A DNA stretch of 17,069 bases from Verrucomicrobiaceae bacterium UBA2429 (lineage in GTDB: Bacteria > Verrucomicrobiota > Verrucomicrobiia > Verrucomicrobiales > Verrucomicrobiaceae), in assembly GCA_002343505.1 (NCBI GenBank), contig DDQZ01000054.1, positions 1 to 17,069 on the forward strand, written 5' to 3'. Positions within the stretch are counted from its first letter, which is position 1. Each line of letters starts with the position of its first letter. The notes under the pieces were generated by a model, which worked only from the letters and a program-made list of their open reading frames with translations, searched no databases and was not told the DNA's origin. The position numbers and the translations under genes were made by a program. Positions 1 through 7,735 of the stretch are shown here, piece after piece.

Positions 1-1334
1 AGGATGGTGCGCCCGGTGGGGCTGCCCTGGCGGCCTTTGAAGTTGCGGTTGGAGGAGGAGGCGCAGAGCTGGTCTCCGACGAGCTTGTCGGGGTTCATGG
101 CGAGGCACATGGAGCAGCCGGCTCCGCGCCATTCGAAGCCTGCGGCGGTGAAGATTTTGTCGAGGCCTTCCTTCTCGGCCATGGCGGCGACGATCTGGGA
201 GCCGGGGACGGCGATGGCTTTGACGCCGCGGGCGACTTTGCGGCCCTGGATGTGTTTGGCGACTTCGCGGAAGTCGCTCAGGCGGCCGTTGGTGCAGGAG
301 CCGATGAATGCCACGTCCACTTTGGTGCCTTTGATGGGCTGGCCGGCTGGCAGCTTCATGTAGTCGAGAGCTTCCTGAATGGAGACCCGGGCTGGCCCGG
401 TGGCCGCGCTTTCGGGCGTCGGCACATTCTCGGTGACGGCGATGGCCTGGTCGGGGCTGGTGCCCCAGGTGACGGTGGGGGGCACGTCCTCGGCGCGGAT
501 GTTGACGATGTCGTCGTAGCGGGCGTCGGGGTCGGAGGCGGTGGCGCGCCATTTGGCGACGGCGTCATCCCAGGCGTCGCCGGCGGGGGAATAGGGCCGG
601 CCTTTGAGGTATTCGAAGGTCTTGTCATCGGGGTTGACGTAGCCGCAGCGGGCGCCGCCTTCGATGGACATGTTGCAGACGGTCATGCGCTCCTCCATGG
701 AGAAGCTGTCGAAGAGGCTGCCGCCGTATTCGTAGGCGTAGCCGATGCCGCCGTTGGCGCCGAGGAGGCGGATGATGTGGAGGATGACGTCCTTGGCATA
801 GACGCCGGGGCGCAGGTTGCCGTCCACGTTGATGCGGCGGACCTTCATTTTGCTCAACGCCATGGTCTGGGTGGCGAGGATGTCGCGCACTTGCGTCGTG
901 CCGATGCCGAAGGCGATGGCGCCGAAGGCGCCGTGCGTGGCGGTGTGGCTGTCGCCGCAGGCGATGGTGGTGCCGGGCTGGGTGATGCCCTGCTCGGGGC
1001 CGACGACATGGACGATGCCCTGCCTGCCGCTGCTGAGGCTGAAGTAGGTGATGCCGAACTCCCTGGCGTTTTTGTTCAGCTCCTGGATCATGGCTTCGGC
1101 GAGGGGGTCGGCGAAGGGTGACTGCTGGTTGTCGGTGGGCACGATGTGGTCCACGGTGGCGAAGGTGCGGTGGGGGTAGGCGACTTTGAGTCCGAGATCG
1201 CGGAGCATGCCGAAGGCCTGGGGGCTGGTGACTTCGTGGACGAGGTGGGTGTCAATGAGGAGCTGTGTCTGGCCGTTGGCGAGGGTGCCGACGGCGTGCG
1301 ATTCCCAGACTTTTTCGAAGAGTGTTTGGCCCAT
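1..1334 (-). CDS. leuC: 3-isopropylmalate dehydratase large subunit (3' end cut by window)
   Basis: Large subunit of isopropylmalate isomerase, the [4Fe-4S] aconitase-family enzyme that converts 2-isopropylmalate to 3-isopropylmalate in cytosolic leucine biosynthesis; it works with LeuD. Reading leftward from the ATG at 1334 gives 444 residues with no stop, against about 466-470 for the family, so roughly 25 C-terminal residues lie beyond the edge. The N-terminus ([15 protein letters not shown]) is typical. The substrate-loop motif [15 protein letters not shown] is at residues 125-139. The three cluster cysteines are visible as C347 in GSCTNGR and C407/C410 in GCSMC. The start has no Shine-Dalgarno sequence; CACACC abuts the ATG. 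leuD would be expected just outside the window. The gene is divergent from ggt across 182 bp. Identification is from family motifs and is very secure. Confidence 0.97.
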   Translation of the reverse strand, partial: MGQTLFEKVWESHAVGTLANGQTQLLIDTHLVHEVTSPQAFGMLRDLGLKVAYPHRTFATVDHIVPTDNQQSPFADPLAEAMIQELNKNAREFGITYFSLSSGRQGIVHVVGPEQGITQPGTTIACGDSHTATHGAFGAIAFGIGTTQVRDILATQTMALSKMKVRRINVDGNLRPGVYAKDVILHIIRLLGANGGIGYAYEYGGSLFDSFSMEERMTVCNMSIEGGARCGYVNPDDKTFEYLKGRPYSPAGDAWDDAVAKWRATASDPDARYDDIVNIRAEDVPPTVTWGTSPDQAIAVTENVPTPESAATGPARVSIQEALDYMKLPAGQPIKGTKVDVAFIGSCTNGRLSDFREVAKHIQGRKVARGVKAIAVPGSQIVAAMAEKEGLDKIFTAAGFEWRGAGCSMCLAMNPDKLVGDQLCASSSNRNFKGRQGSPTGRTI

Positions 1335-1390
1335 GGTGTGTGTGACGTGCGTGATTGAGGGCACCCAGCGTAGCACGGGGGTGGGGGAAG

Positions 1391-1404
1391 GAAATTCGAA
1401 TTTC
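1391..1404. repeat. 14-bp perfect palindrome GAAATTCGAATTTC
   Basis: Seen directly: an uninterrupted 14-bp palindrome, AT-rich in an otherwise very GC-rich spacer between divergent leuC and ggt. It could be an operator shared by the two promoters. It could equally be a fragment of the TTCGAA-type dispersed intergenic repeat, since its first ten bases (GAAATTCGAA) recur at 5869-5878. Function is unknown. Confidence 0.5.
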
Positions 1405-1516
1405 ATGTTTTGGGGGTGGCGCGCCGGCGGGGCGCGCGCACCGCGCGTTTTGGGGAGGCAGGCGCGCTGGCTTTCATGGCGGTGGCGGCTATGCGTGGGG
1501 CGTGCCATTTTCCCTC

Positions 1517-3196
1517 ATGAAGCCCCTGCCCCTCGTCTGCGCCGCCGCCGTTTTGTCCGCTGTCTCCGCCGCCTGCGGCGCGGAGGAGGCGGGGTATGAA
1601 AAGTTCGCCGTCGCCACGGTGCATCCGCTGGCCACCGATGCGGCGCTGGCCGCCTATGAAATGGGAGGCAACGCCGTGGATGCTGCCGTCGCCGCCGGAC
1701 TGACCCTCGGTGTCGTGGATGGCCACAACTCCGGCATCGGCGGCGGCTGCTTCTTTGTCATCCGCGCCGCTGATGGCACTGTCACCGCCATTGACGGGCG
1801 CGAAATGGCACCCGCCGCCGCTCACCGGGACATGTATGTCATTGACGGCAGGCTCGACAGCGAGGCCAGCAAGACCGGCGCGCTCGCGCCCGGTGTCCCC
1901 GGCTACCTGAAGGCGTGCGACGTGGCGCTGCGCAAGCATGGCAAACTGACTCTGGCTGACTTGCTTTCACCTGCCGCCGATCTCGCCGAGAAAGGCTTCC
2001 CCATTGACGAGGTTTATGAGCGCAAGCTCGCGGCCGTGGCGGAGAAAATGCGGGCCTTCCCGGCGTCGGCGGGCATCTTTTTGAAGCCGGATGGAGTGCC
2101 ATTAAAGAAAGGGGACATCCTGGTGCAGAAGGATCTGGCCGCCACCTACCGCGCCATCGCGCGGAACGGGCTGGAATGGTTTTATGGTGGTGATTTCGCC
2201 GAGCGCGCGGGGGCGTGGATGAAGGCGAATGGCGGCATCATGACGCGGGCGGACTTCGCCGCCTACCGCGCCGTGGAGCGGCAGCCGGTGCGCGCCAGCT
2301 ACCGGGGGTACGACTTGATCGCCATGCCGCCGCCGAGCAGCGGCGGGGTGCATGTGGCGCAGATTCTGGGGATGCTGGAGCGCCACCCGCTCAAGCACCT
2401 GCGCACGGCCAGCCGCGTGCATCTGGTGACGGAGGCGATGAAGCTCGCCTTCGCCGACCGCGCTCACTGGCTGGGCGACCCCGACTTTGCCAAAGTGCCG
2501 CGCGGCCTGGTGGACGCGGACTACCTGGCGGAGCTGGCGGGGAGGATTGACCTGGACCGCGCCACGCCCGTGCCCGCGCACGGCACGCCTCCGCGCTGGG
2601 AGGGCGACATCTTTGGCAAACATACCACGCACCTCTCCGCCGCCGACGCCGAGGGCAACTGGGTGGCTCTCAACCAGACCATCAACACCGGCTTCGGCAG
2701 CAAGGTTGTGGTGCCCGGCACCGGCGTGGTGCTCAACAACGAGATGGACGACTTCTCCGTGCAGCCCGGCGTGCCGAACGCCTTCAAGCTCGTCGGCGCC
2801 GAGGCCAACGCCATCGCGCCCGGCAAGCGCCCGCTCTCCAGCATGAGTCCCACGCTCGTGCTCAAGGACGGCAAACCCGTTCTCAGCGTCGGCGCCGCCG
2901 GCGGCCCCACCATCATCACCCAGGCCCTGCTGCTCATTACCGGCGTGCTGGATGATGGCCTGGGTCCGAACGCTGCCCTGGCGCAGCCGCGCTTCCATCA
3001 TCAATGGGCGCCCGATGAGTTGAAGATCGAGACCGGCTTTGGCGAGTCCGTTCTCGCCGAGGTGGAGGATTTCGGCCACAAGCTCAGCCGCTCCACCCGC
3101 TTCGGCGCCTGCCAGTGCGTCATGCTCGATGAAAAGCGCGGCCTGCTCGTGCCCGCGCACGATCCGCGCGTGCCGGGCAAGTCCGCCGGCAGGTGA
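1517..3196 (+). CDS. ggt: Gamma-glutamyltransferase (glutathione hydrolase), exported
   Basis: An Ntn-hydrolase that cleaves the gamma-glutamyl bond of glutathione and related compounds, transferring it to water or an amino acid outside the inner membrane. The frame is open further upstream, but the ATG at 1517 gives a clean signal peptide (KPLP followed by a hydrophobic Ala/Val/Leu stretch), cleaved near residue 22; no ribosome-binding site is visible. The product is 559 residues, close to E. coli GGT (580). REMAP and RDMY lie in the substrate-binding part of the large subunit. Autocleavage is expected before T370 in the TTHLSAADAEGN motif, leaving a small subunit of 190 residues, the same size as in E. 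coli. NNEMDDF, RPLSSMSP and the Gly pair in GAAGGPT match the known gamma-glutamyl pocket. The catalytic set is intact. It stands alone on the plus strand, 219 bp before the next gene. Confidence 0.95.
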   Translation: MKPLPLVCAAAVLSAVSAACGAEEAGYEKFAVATVHPLATDAALAAYEMGGNAVDAAVAAGLTLGVVDGHNSGIGGGCFFVIRAADGTVTAIDGREMAPAAAHRDMYVIDGRLDSEASKTGALAPGVPGYLKACDVALRKHGKLTLADLLSPAADLAEKGFPIDEVYERKLAAVAEKMRAFPASAGIFLKPDGVPLKKGDILVQKDLAATYRAIARNGLEWFYGGDFAERAGAWMKANGGIMTRADFAAYRAVERQPVRASYRGYDLIAMPPPSSGGVHVAQILGMLERHPLKHLRTASRVHLVTEAMKLAFADRAHWLGDPDFAKVPRGLVDADYLAELAGRIDLDRATPVPAHGTPPRWEGDIFGKHTTHLSAADAEGNWVALNQTINTGFGSKVVVPGTGVVLNNEMDDFSVQPGVPNAFKLVGAEANAIAPGKRPLSSMSPTLVLKDGKPVLSVGAAGGPTIITQALLLITGVLDDGLGPNAALAQPRFHHQWAPDELKIETGFGESVLAEVEDFGHKLSRSTRFGACQCVMLDEKRGLLVPAHDPRVPGKSAGR

Positions 3197-3415
3197 GTTT
3201 GCATCTCCGTCACTGAATCGGCAGGGTCTCATTGATGCCGCCATTCCTGTCAGTTTATCGCCGCACCTGGCGTTGACGCCTGTGAGCGTTGATTATTGAC
3301 ATGCGCACTCCGCGGTGAAGTCACTGCCCGCCATTCAACGCCCCGCGCCATCTGCGATGAGGGCGCATCACAGGCTTGCAGATGCGCGCTGGCAGGCGCT
3401 AGATGGGCGCTGTCC

Positions 3416-4630
3416 ATGAAATCTCTTTTTCTCACCAACGAGTACCCTCCGCACATTTACGGCGGCGCGGGCGTGCATGTGGAATATCTGACGCGCGAGC
3501 TGGCGAAGCTGATGGAGGTGGAGGTGCGCTGCTTCGGCGGGCAGGAAAGCTCCGCTCCGAACCTGGTCGTGCATGGCGCGCCTCTCGACGCCTCGTCATG
3601 GACCTGCCCCGCGAATTTGAAATCCGTCTTCGGCGCGCTGCAGCGCTGCCTGGACTTCAACACGCGCGCCATTGACGCCGACATCGTGCATCTGCACACC
3701 TGGTATTCCCACTTCGGCGGCATCCTGGCAAAGCTGAACTACGGCACGCCCATGGTGCTCACCGTCCACTCGCTGGAGCCCCTCCGCCCCTGGAAGCGCG
3801 AGCAGCTTGGAGGCGGCTACGACTTCACTGTCTGGCTGGAGCGCACCGCGCTGGAAATGGCCGACGCGGTCATCGCTGTTTCCGAGGAGACGAAGTACGA
3901 CTTGCTGCGCCTCTTCAATCTCGACCCGCACAAAATCCACGTCATCCACAACGGCATTGACCTTGATGAATACCGCAAAGTGGAGGCGCCCGATGTGCTG
4001 CTCAAACACGGCGTGGACCCCGCCGTGCCCTTCGTCCTCTTCGTCGGCCGCATCACGCGCCAGAAGGGCATCATCCACCTCGTGCGCGCCATTGACCGGA
4101 TGGATCCTGGTTTCCAGGTCGTGCTCTGCGCCGGCGCGCCGGACACGCCCGAGATCGCCGCCGAGATGCAGGCCGCGGTCGCCGCCGCCCAGGCAAAACG
4201 CGGCGGCATCCACTGGATCAGCGCCATGCTGCCGGTGGAGGAAAAGATCGCCATGTACTCGCACGCTGATGTGTTCTGCTGCCCGTCCATCTACGAGCCG
4301 TTCGGCATTATCAACCTGGAGGCGATGGCCTGCGAGACCGCCGTCGTCGCCAGCGCCGTGGGCGGCATCAAGGAGGTCGTCGTGCATGGGGAAACCGGCC
4401 TGCTCGTGCCGCTCGACCAGCAGAATGAAAGCCCCTTCGAGGCGCTGGAGCCGGAGCTTTTTGCCGGCGACCTGGCGCAGGCGGTGAACCAGCTCATGGC
4501 CGATCCTGCCCAACGCCGGAGCATGGCCGGAGCCGGACGCCGCCGTGCTGAGGAGCGCTTCAGTTGGACCAGCATCGCCCACCGGACCAGGGCGCTTTAC
4601 GAATCCCTGATGCGCCAGCCGAACGCTTGA
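3416..4630 (+). CDS. glgA: Glycogen synthase, Corynebacterium/GlgM type (GT4-like glycosyltransferase)
   Basis: A 404-residue GT-B glycosyltransferase that uses ADP-glucose. It resembles the short actinobacterial glycogen synthase family (TIGR02149), not classical 480-residue GlgA. Mycobacterial members (GlgM) make maltose-1-phosphate for the GlgE alpha-glucan route. The N-terminal domain has YGGAGVHVEYL (15-25) and the family signature HSLEPLRPWKREQLGGGY (118-135). The C-terminal domain starts with FVGRITRQKG (209-218), and the nucleotide-sugar site is at YEPFGIINLEAMA (293-305) followed by GGIKEVVVHGETGLLVPL. The ATG at 3416 was chosen because homology begins there; the in-frame upstream codons look non-coding. 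ridA follows after 24 nt, suggesting one transcript. Whether the product is glucan or maltose-1-phosphate cannot be read from sequence. Confidence 0.93.
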   Translation: MKSLFLTNEYPPHIYGGAGVHVEYLTRELAKLMEVEVRCFGGQESSAPNLVVHGAPLDASSWTCPANLKSVFGALQRCLDFNTRAIDADIVHLHTWYSHFGGILAKLNYGTPMVLTVHSLEPLRPWKREQLGGGYDFTVWLERTALEMADAVIAVSEETKYDLLRLFNLDPHKIHVIHNGIDLDEYRKVEAPDVLLKHGVDPAVPFVLFVGRITRQKGIIHLVRAIDRMDPGFQVVLCAGAPDTPEIAAEMQAAVAAAQAKRGGIHWISAMLPVEEKIAMYSHADVFCCPSIYEPFGIINLEAMACETAVVASAVGGIKEVVVHGETGLLVPLDQQNESPFEALEPELFAGDLAQAVNQLMADPAQRRSMAGAGRRRAEERFSWTSIAHRTRALYESLMRQPNA

Positions 4631-4654
4631 ATTCAAACGCCATCATCTCCAGCC

Positions 4655-5035
4655 ATGACCCTCGTCAACGACACAGCCAATGTGCCCGCCGCAGTCGGCC
4701 CCTATTCGCAAGCGGCGCGCTCCGGCGGCTTTCTTTTCTGCTCCGGGCAGATCCCCATCAACCCCGCCAGCGGTAAAATCGAGGCCGCGGATGTCGAAGG
4801 CCAGGCGCGGCAGGTGCTGGCGAATATCGAGTCGCTGCTCACGGCGCATGGCCGGGCCATGCGCGATGTGGTCAAGGCCACGGTGTTCCTGCAAAGCATG
4901 ACCGATTTCCCCAAGGTGAATCCGATCTATGAGGCCGCCTTCAAAGGCCACAAGCCCGCGCGCTCCACTGTGCAAGTGGCCGGGCTGCCTCTCGGCGCGC
5001 TCATCGAGATCGAGGTCGTCGTCGAGGAGTCCTGA
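4655..5035 (+). CDS. ridA: RidA family reactive intermediate/imine deaminase
   Basis: A small cytosolic trimeric enzyme that hydrolyses reactive 2-aminoacrylate and related enamines/imines released by PLP enzymes such as threonine dehydratase. The product is 126 residues, the normal length. Visible family features are GPYSQA (16-20, with Y17), CSGQIPINP (29-37), the KATVFL strand, and the key arginine R103 in KPARSTVQVAGLP, with E120 near the C-terminus. These match the canonical deaminase subfamily (E. coli R105/E120), not inactive YjgF relatives. The gene starts 24 nt after the glycogen synthase stop, so co-transcription is likely although the functions are unrelated. Its stop is 3 nt from the converging mutM stop, leaving no room for a separate terminator between them. 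Confidence 0.95.
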   Translation: MTLVNDTANVPAAVGPYSQAARSGGFLFCSGQIPINPASGKIEAADVEGQARQVLANIESLLTAHGRAMRDVVKATVFLQSMTDFPKVNPIYEAAFKGHKPARSTVQVAGLPLGALIEIEVVVEES

Positions 5036-5038
5036 TCC

Positions 5039-5851
5039 TTATTTCTGGCAGCGCGGGCAGAAGAAAGTGGAGCGGTTGCTCATCACCACGCGGCGGATGC
5101 GCGCGCCGCACACACGGCAGGGCCCGCCCTCGCGGTCATAGACGCGCAGTGTTTGCTGGAAGTAACCCGGCTCGCCCTTCTCATTCACAAAATCGCGCAG
5201 CGTGGTGCCGCCCATCTCGATGGAGGCGGCGAGCACCTCGCGGATGGCCTCCACGAGGCGCGCCAGCTTCACGCGGCTGACCTTTCCCGCCGCTTTGTCC
5301 GGCCGGATGCCGGCCATGAAAAGCGCCTCGCAGGCGTAGATGTTGCCCACGCCCGTGACCACATGCGAGTCCATGATGACGGCCTTGACGGGCGCGGCGC
5401 GCTCGTGGCAGCGGGCGCGCAGGTGTTCCGCAGTGAAGTCCCCACCCAGTGGCTCGGGACCGAGACCGGCAAGCAGGGCATGGGTTTCTGGGTCGCCCTT
5501 GATCCACAGCGCGGCACCAAAGCGCCGCGGATCATGCAGGCGGATTTGCCTGTCATGATCGGTGGTGAAAGCCAGATGATCGTGCTTTTTCCACGGTGCT
5601 TCGGGTTCACTCACGCGCAGGCTGCCGGACATGCCCAAGTGCAGCAGCAGCGTGCCTGCCTCGCTTGCAAAAAACAGATACTTCCCGCGCCGCCGCCCGG
5701 AGAGAATGCGCCGGCCTTCCAGCTCATGAATCTCATCCGGCACCGGCCAGCGCAGCCGCTTGTCCCGCACGATGACTTCCCTCACCACACGCCCAACCAG
5801 CCAGGGCGAGACGCCCCGCAGCGTAGTTTCGACCTCGGGCAGTTCAGGCAT
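5039..5851 (-). CDS. mutM: Formamidopyrimidine-DNA glycosylase (Fpg)
   Basis: Base-excision repair enzyme that removes 8-oxoguanine and formamidopyrimidines and nicks the abasic site. The product is 270 residues, the family's usual length. It begins MPELPEVET, with the catalytic N-terminal proline P2 and acids E3 and E6. K57 sits in RRRGKYLFF, HLGMSG at 71-76, and N170 in GVGNIYACEALF. The H2TH segment and the C-terminal zinc finger are complete: C245-x2-C248-x16-C265-x2-C268, with R260 in the beta-hairpin that contacts DNA. All catalytic parts are present, so it should be active. It is convergent with ridA. The aldolase gene lies 70 bp upstream on the same strand, separated by a TTCGAA-rich spacer. 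Confidence 0.97.
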   Translation of the reverse strand: MPELPEVETTLRGVSPWLVGRVVREVIVRDKRLRWPVPDEIHELEGRRILSGRRRGKYLFFASEAGTLLLHLGMSGSLRVSEPEAPWKKHDHLAFTTDHDRQIRLHDPRRFGAALWIKGDPETHALLAGLGPEPLGGDFTAEHLRARCHERAAPVKAVIMDSHVVTGVGNIYACEALFMAGIRPDKAAGKVSRVKLARLVEAIREVLAASIEMGGTTLRDFVNEKGEPGYFQQTLRVYDREGGPCRVCGARIRRVVMSNRSTFFCPRCQK

Positions 5852-5863
5852 GGGGAATGTGGA

Positions 5864-5925
5864 AACTCGAAATTCGAAGACCGAAACTCAAAGTTGAAGA
5901 TCGAGTCTGGATTTCGGATTTTCAG
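5864..5925. repeat. AT-rich TTCGAA/TTTCGG-type degenerate intergenic repeat
   Basis: Seen directly: the spacer between the aldolase and mutM genes is a run of related short words (ACTCGAAATTCGAAG, CCGAAACTC, GATCGAGTC, GGATTTCGGATTTTC), much lower in GC than the flanks. CCGAAACTC (5881-5889) can pair with GAG (5903-5905) plus TTTCGG (5912-5917) around a bulge, giving an imperfect hairpin. The ten-base word GAAATTCGAA also occurs at 1391-1400. The last four bases overlap the aldolase stop codon. It resembles degenerate intergenic repeats I have seen in Verrucomicrobia-like genomes; that link is from memory, not a search. Confidence 0.45.
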
Positions 5926-6878
5926 CCCCCGGCCTTCAAGTCCTGGTACATCTGGTAGCCCTGCGCGGGCGTCAGCCCCTCATGCACCACGCCGCGCACC
6001 GCCCGCATCATCGCCACCGGCGCGTCGCTCTGGAAGATGTTCCGGCCCATGTCCACCCCGCTGGCTCCCTGCTGGATGGCGTTGTGGCACATCGTCAAGG
6101 CGTCGAGCTCCGGCAGCTTCTTGCCCCCCGCGATCACGATGGGCACCGGGCAGCACGAGGTGATGGTGTCAAAGCCCTCGTCAGTGTAGTAGCACTTCAC
6201 CACATTGGCCCCCAGCTCCGCCATGATGCGCGTGGCCAGGCGGAAATACTGCGCGTTGCGCGCCATCGCACGGCCCACGGCCACCACGCCCATCACCCCG
6301 ATGCCGTAGCGGCTGGCCCCGTCCACCAGGTCGGTGAGGTTTTTCAACGACTGCCGCTCATACGCGCTGCCGATGAACACCTGCACGGCCAAAACCGAGG
6401 CGTTGAGCCGGATGGCCTCCTCGATGCTCAGCGCGGTGCTTTCATTGGACAGCGGCTCGAAGCCGGGGCGCCCGAGCTTGAACTTCTTGTCGCCGATCTC
6501 GCCCTCCCACTCCTCAAAGGGGCTGACCATGCTCGTGCCGCCCGAGGCGCGCAGGGCGATGGCCTTCTGCGTGCTCGCCGGGATGATGCTGCGCTGGATG
6601 CCGCGCGTGAGCATGAGGCAGTCCGCATACGGCTCCAGGGGCAGGATGGTCTGGTCCACGCGCTCCAGGCCCGTGGTGGGGCCCTGGAAGTAGCCGTGGT
6701 CGAAGGCCAGCATGACGGTGCGCCCGTCCCTGGGATTGAAGACCCTGGAGAGGCGGTTCTTCAGGCCCCAGTCATACTGGTGGGAGCCCTTGAGAAAGAA
6801 GCCGGGCGCCTCCTGGGGCACATGGGTGAAAAATTCCTTCTCCTTCTTGTCTGCTGCGCTGGTGCTGAGGTCGGCCAT
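5922..6878 (-). CDS. lsrF: LsrF-type class I aldolase/thiolase (DeoC/FbaB superfamily)
   Basis: A TIM-barrel Schiff-base enzyme very like E. coli LsrF, which transfers the acetyl group of 3-hydroxy-5-phosphooxypentane-2,4-dione to CoA in AI-2 breakdown. Conserved blocks are [20 protein letters not shown] (43-62), [18 protein letters not shown], the Schiff-base lysine K228 in VVKCYY (E. coli K203), [15 protein letters not shown] and [16 protein letters not shown]. The protein is 318 residues against 291. Most of the difference is a charged insert of about 22 residues around 117-139, just before LSNE, absent from E. coli LsrF. No other lsr gene is in view, so the physiological substrate may not be the AI-2 intermediate; a related sugar-phosphate aldolase role is possible. 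The start has CACACC directly upstream and no Shine-Dalgarno sequence. Confidence 0.85.
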   Translation of the reverse strand: MADLSTSAADKKEKEFFTHVPQEAPGFFLKGSHQYDWGLKNRLSRVFNPRDGRTVMLAFDHGYFQGPTTGLERVDQTILPLEPYADCLMLTRGIQRSIIPASTQKAIALRASGGTSMVSPFEEWEGEIGDKKFKLGRPGFEPLSNESTALSIEEAIRLNASVLAVQVFIGSAYERQSLKNLTDLVDGASRYGIGVMGVVAVGRAMARNAQYFRLATRIMAELGANVVKCYYTDEGFDTITSCCPVPIVIAGGKKLPELDALTMCHNAIQQGASGVDMGRNIFQSDAPVAMMRAVRGVVHEGLTPAQGYQMYQDLKAGG

Positions 6879-6905
6879 GGTGTGCGGTGGGTTGGTGTTT
6901 GAGAA

Positions 6906-6926
6906 GCCCGATCATACGCTTCGGGC
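6906..6926 (-). other. Small hairpin in the lsrF leader
   Basis: A perfect 6-bp stem (GCCCGA at 6906-6911, TCGGGC at 6921-6926) with a 9-nt loop, 28-48 nt upstream of the leftward aldolase start. No T-run follows on either strand, so it does not look like a terminator. It may be a leader structure or chance in GC-rich DNA. Confidence 0.25.
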
Positions 6927-6953
6927 ACGATTCATCCATGCCGGACTCGGCCA

Positions 6954-6968
6954 GATTTGTGTCAAATC
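6954..6968. promoter_or_regulatory. 15-bp inverted repeat GATTTG-TGT-CAAATC (candidate operator)
   Basis: Perfect 6-bp arms around a 3-bp centre, 76-90 bp upstream of the leftward aldolase gene and in the only spacer between it and UPF0126. It is AT-rich against a GC-rich background and has dimer-operator geometry. No regulator is identified and it does not match the CRP or FNR consensus. Candidate only. Confidence 0.3.
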
Positions 6969-6981
6969 CCGCAATCCAGCG

Positions 6982-7002
6982 GGTTTGCCGGCTGGTTTGC
7001 CG
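6982..7002. repeat. Two direct copies of GGTTTGCCG, 12-bp period
   Basis: GGTTTGCCG occurs at 6982-6990 and 6994-7002, with a third partial word (AGGTTT) shortly after. It lies between the UPF0126 stop and the inverted repeat upstream of the aldolase gene. Two copies are too few to call an iteron or a satellite. Confidence 0.35.
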
Positions 7003-7052
7003 CAGCGCGCAGGTTTCAGAAACATGGCAGGAGGATGGCGCCATAAAGCGCC

Positions 7053-7691
7053 TTATTTTCCGCCTTCGCCCGGCGGGACACGGCTGCGGGAGCGATAGGC
7101 TGGGAGTCGCAGACGCCACCGCATGGCGGCCAGGCGCATGAGCAGGATGACGCCCATGCCGATGTAACGGTGCGCTTCGGAGGGCGGCAGCCATTGGCGC
7201 AGCAGCACATAGACCAGCGCCCCGGCGAAGACGGCGGTGGCATAAAGTTCGATCTCGGTGCGAAAGACCTCCGGCACCTCCTGGCGCAGCACATCCCGCA
7301 AAATGCCGCCCGCCACGCCGGTGACGACGCCCAGCAGGATGGCGACGATGGCGGGGGAGTCAAAAAGCAGGGCTTTCTCCGTGCCCACGATGCCAAAGAG
7401 CGCCAGGCCGAAGGCATCCGCCAGAGCCAGGGCGCGGGCGGGCATGACCATGAAGCGCGCCAGGATGAAGGTGGCCAGCGCGGCTCCGAGCGCGGTGGTG
7501 ACATGGGCTGGGGAGCGAATCCAGAAAACCGGCTCGGCGCCAAGGCACAAATCCCGCAGCGTGCCGCCGCCCACAGCGGTGACCAGGGCCAGCACCAGCG
7601 CGCCAAAGAGGTCCATGCGCTTGCCTTCGGCAGCCAGCACGCCTGAGATGGCGCAGACGGCGACGGCGGAGTATTCGATCCAGGGGGGCAT
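7053..7691 (-). CDS. UPF0126/TRIC-family membrane protein (YicG-like)
   Basis: An integral inner-membrane protein of 212 residues made of two copies of the PF03458 'glycine transporter' repeat (about 1-85 and 88-170), with about seven hydrophobic spans. Each half carries the family signature: GGGTLRD at 41-47 and GGILRDVLRQEVP at 128-140. Relatives are bacterial homologues of trimeric intracellular cation channels; older names call it a glycine transporter. The real substrate here is unknown. The frame is open upstream to 7874, but the first hydrophobic span follows directly on the ATG at 7691 (MPPWIEYSAVAV), and the upstream codons encode no recognisable part of the family. The C-terminus is basic (residues 191-204). 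A structured 183-nt leader separates it from the upstream fusion gene, so separate regulation is possible. Confidence 0.88.
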   Translation of the reverse strand: MPPWIEYSAVAVCAISGVLAAEGKRMDLFGALVLALVTAVGGGTLRDLCLGAEPVFWIRSPAHVTTALGAALATFILARFMVMPARALALADAFGLALFGIVGTEKALLFDSPAIVAILLGVVTGVAGGILRDVLRQEVPEVFRTEIELYATAVFAGALVYVLLRQWLPPSEAHRYIGMGVILLMRLAAMRWRLRLPAYRSRSRVPPGEGGK

Positions 7692-7735
7692 GGCGGTGTG
7701 GGGAATGGCGGGTGAATGATGGATGGAAGGCGCGG

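Noticed and set aside
252..1121. 289-codon plus-strand open frame opposite leuC
   Set aside because: Almost entirely Gly/Ala/Val/Asp, the mirror of leuC codons; leuC on the minus strand carries all catalytic motifs.
3219..3240. CGGCA/TGCCG inverted repeat after ggt as a terminator
   Set aside because: Five-bp stem with a 12-nt loop and no T-run; common by chance at this GC content.
2102..3244. 380-codon minus-strand open frame opposite ggt
   Set aside because: No domain signal; ggt on the plus strand is complete and motif-rich.
3296..3325. TTGACA as the -35 of a sigma-70 promoter for glgA
   Set aside because: No TATAAT-like hexamer at 16-18 bp spacing, so I did not call a promoter.
3296..3415. 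In-frame 40-codon extension of the glycogen synthase
   Set aside because: Homology starts exactly at the ATG at 3416 (MKSLFLTNEYPP); the extension has no family similarity.
7037..7052. GGCGC/GCGCC hairpin just after the UPF0126 stop as a terminator
   Set aside because: Stem is only 5 bp with a 6-nt loop and no T-run on the minus strand; too weak to annotate.
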